A DNA stretch of 48,457 bases from assembly GCA_019239975.1 (NCBI GenBank), contig JAFAZE010000149.1, forward strand, positions 1 to 48,457, given 5' to 3'. Shown piece by piece: positions 47,443 to 48,457 of this stretch. The position numbers and the translations under genes are program-made. The notes below the pieces were generated by a model. That model made no database searches. It was given only the letters and a program-made list of their open reading frames with translations, and was not told where the DNA came from. How positions within the stretch are numbered: position 1 is the first letter of the stretch; each line of letters begins with the position of its first letter. This DNA comes from Streptosporangiaceae bacterium. GTDB lineage: Bacteria > Actinomycetota > Actinomycetes > Streptosporangiales > Streptosporangiaceae.

Positions 47443-48219
47443 TTGGTTGCCTTTAATGACCCGGACCAGGAGCTCGCCGTGGCGATCATCAGCCGGTGCG
47501 GGCGCACCGGGCCGGGCGCCCGGCTGCCCGCCGAGCGGCAGCTCGCGGCCGAGCTGGGGGTCACCCGTTCCGCCCTGCGGCGGGCGATGGCCGTGCTCGA
47601 GGAGCAGGGACGAATCTCCCGTGAGGTCGGGCGCGGGACGTTCCTGCGGGACGACGGAACGTTCCTGCGGAACGACGGAGTCACCTCAGGTGCGCCGGGC
47701 ACCCTGTCCGGTCCGGGCGCGGGAACGGGAACGGAAGCGCGAACGGGAGAGGAGCCGGGCGCGCCGGCGTACTCGCCGGGTTCCGGTGGGCACGGGGACT
47801 TCGCGCCGGCGGACGTCATGCTGGCCAGGCGGATGTTCGAGCCGCAGGTGATGCCGCTCGTGGTCGCCTGGGCGACGGCGCGGGACTTCGCGGAGATGGA
47901 CCGCTGCCTGGACGGGGGCGAGCGCGCGTCCGGGTACGCGGAATTCGAGGACTGGGATGCCGCACTGCACCGGCACATCGTCGCGGCCAGCCACAGCCCG
48001 CTGCTCGTGCGGATGTACGCGCAGGTCGAAGCCGCCCGCCACGGCCGGGTGTGGGGGGACCTGAAGAAGCGCAGCGCGTCCCCGGCCCGGCTGGCGGAAT
48101 ACCACCGCGACCATCTGGAGATCGTCGCTGCGCTGAAACTCCGCGACGCGGACCGCGCGGTGTCCGCGATGCGCGGCCACCTCGCCCGGGTGTCGCGCTA
48201 CCTGCTTGGGGGCGAATGA
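47443..48219 (+). CDS. GntR-family regulator, FadR/FCD type
   Basis: 258 residues from TTG 47443. The N-terminal winged helix ('GARLPAERQLAAELGVTRSA' and 'RRAMAVLEEQGRISREVGRG') is followed by a low-complexity stretch (about residues 68-115; Gly/Thr/Asp-rich, with 'TFLRDDGTFLRNDG' direct repeat). The C-terminal FCD domain keeps a likely metal/acid site: 'DWDAALHRHIV', 'YHRDHLEIVAA' and 'AMRGHLARVS'. Divergent from the FAH-Liv operon; probably represses it until its ligand, perhaps the transported acid or its product, is bound. Confidence 0.88.
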   Translation: MVAFNDPDQELAVAIISRCGRTGPGARLPAERQLAAELGVTRSALRRAMAVLEEQGRISREVGRGTFLRDDGTFLRNDGVTSGAPGTLSGPGAGTGTEARTGEEPGAPAYSPGSGGHGDFAPADVMLARRMFEPQVMPLVVAWATARDFAEMDRCLDGGERASGYAEFEDWDAALHRHIVAASHSPLLVRMYAQVEAARHGRVWGDLKKRSASPARLAEYHRDHLEIVAALKLRDADRAVSAMRGHLARVSRYLLGGE

Positions 48220-48457
48220 CCTGGTTCGGCCCCGCGCGCTACGAGCCGCATCACCGCGGTGGCGATTTGTCCTGGTTCACCCTGTTCCTGAAGGCGTCAG
48301 GGCTCCTCATCCGGCCTCCTGCTAACCGGACAAAAGGGGCAGTCATCATGATCGCGGAAACGGGGGGCCGAATAGGGCGCGTCTGTTTTTAACTTGGCGG
48401 TTGTTTCGAGTGTTGGGCTGTACGTGTCGGTGCATGGCTTACCGGCGGGTATGCCGG
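48220..48457. other. Right edge without a supported gene
   Basis: 238 bp after the GntR gene hold no recognisable gene. A slight fall in G+C near 48370-48430 may be a promoter for a gene outside the window. Confidence 0.35.

Overview
The window is a 48.5-kb piece of a high-GC actinobacterial chromosome. Evidence: very high G+C with strong third-position bias, many GTG/TTG starts, the order (small protein)-tlyA-NAD kinase-recN known from Mycobacterium and Streptomyces, a mycosin-like protease, a GT87 mannosyltransferase of the MptA/B type, and regulators of the Streptomyces/Streptosporangiales type. I cannot name the genus. Almost every gene is chromosomal core or accessory; no tRNA, rRNA or CRISPR array was found.

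Layout. (1) 1-25.1 kb, chromosome: mannosyltransferase; saccharopine-dehydrogenase-like reductase; a decayed tetR-efflux pair next to a DUF222/HNH (13E12-type) gene; recN-nadK-tlyA and a small partner gene; SCP2-like protein; mycosin-like protease with a membrane partner; CaiB/BaiF CoA-transferase; histidine phosphatase; CutA; PurC; MarR; a two-domain NADAR protein; aminotransferase; a MerR-PP2C fusion; DUF1697; DUF3291; and a divergent MarR/MFS pair whose start codons lie inside one perfect palindrome. Short tandem repeats sit at the ends or starts of many of these genes and have become part of the proteins. (2) 24.3-25.7 kb and 42.8-47.2 kb: a branched-chain-amino-acid-type (Liv) ABC transporter operon with a fumarylacetoacetate-hydrolase-family enzyme and a divergent GntR/FCD regulator. 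(3) 25.70-42.82 kb: a 17.1-kb integrated element that splits the fused livM-livG gene exactly at the Walker A lysine codon.

The element carries a large serine integrase at its left end, a replication-relaxation protein, a NYN/LOTUS-type protein, remnants of a mobilisation gene, three copies of a short 'GPLTxxQRDxLxxLLR' protein family, and two notable cargo blocks. The first (about 31.9-34.9 kb, visibly lower in G+C) looks like an unrecognised RiPP system: a radical SAM/SPASM enzyme, a 46-residue candidate precursor peptide directly behind it, a kinase-like phosphotransferase, a conserved-looking protein of unknown function, and upstream a mini-protein resembling the N-terminal domain of the radical SAM enzyme, translationally coupled to a tiny zinc-finger-like peptide. 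The second (35.5-42.5 kb) is a dense regulatory island: five overlapping or tightly packed HTH genes plus a histidine-kinase-like ATPase on the minus strand, divergent from two HTH-TPR genes that share a 37-bp leader motif and flank a YdcF-like protein.

How the parts relate: excision of the element by its serine integrase at the 3-bp core CTT would restore a 624-residue LivM-LivG protein in frame and rejoin the transporter operon, so the transporter is predicted to be off while the element is integrated. All functional calls are from reading the sequence; no database search was run.
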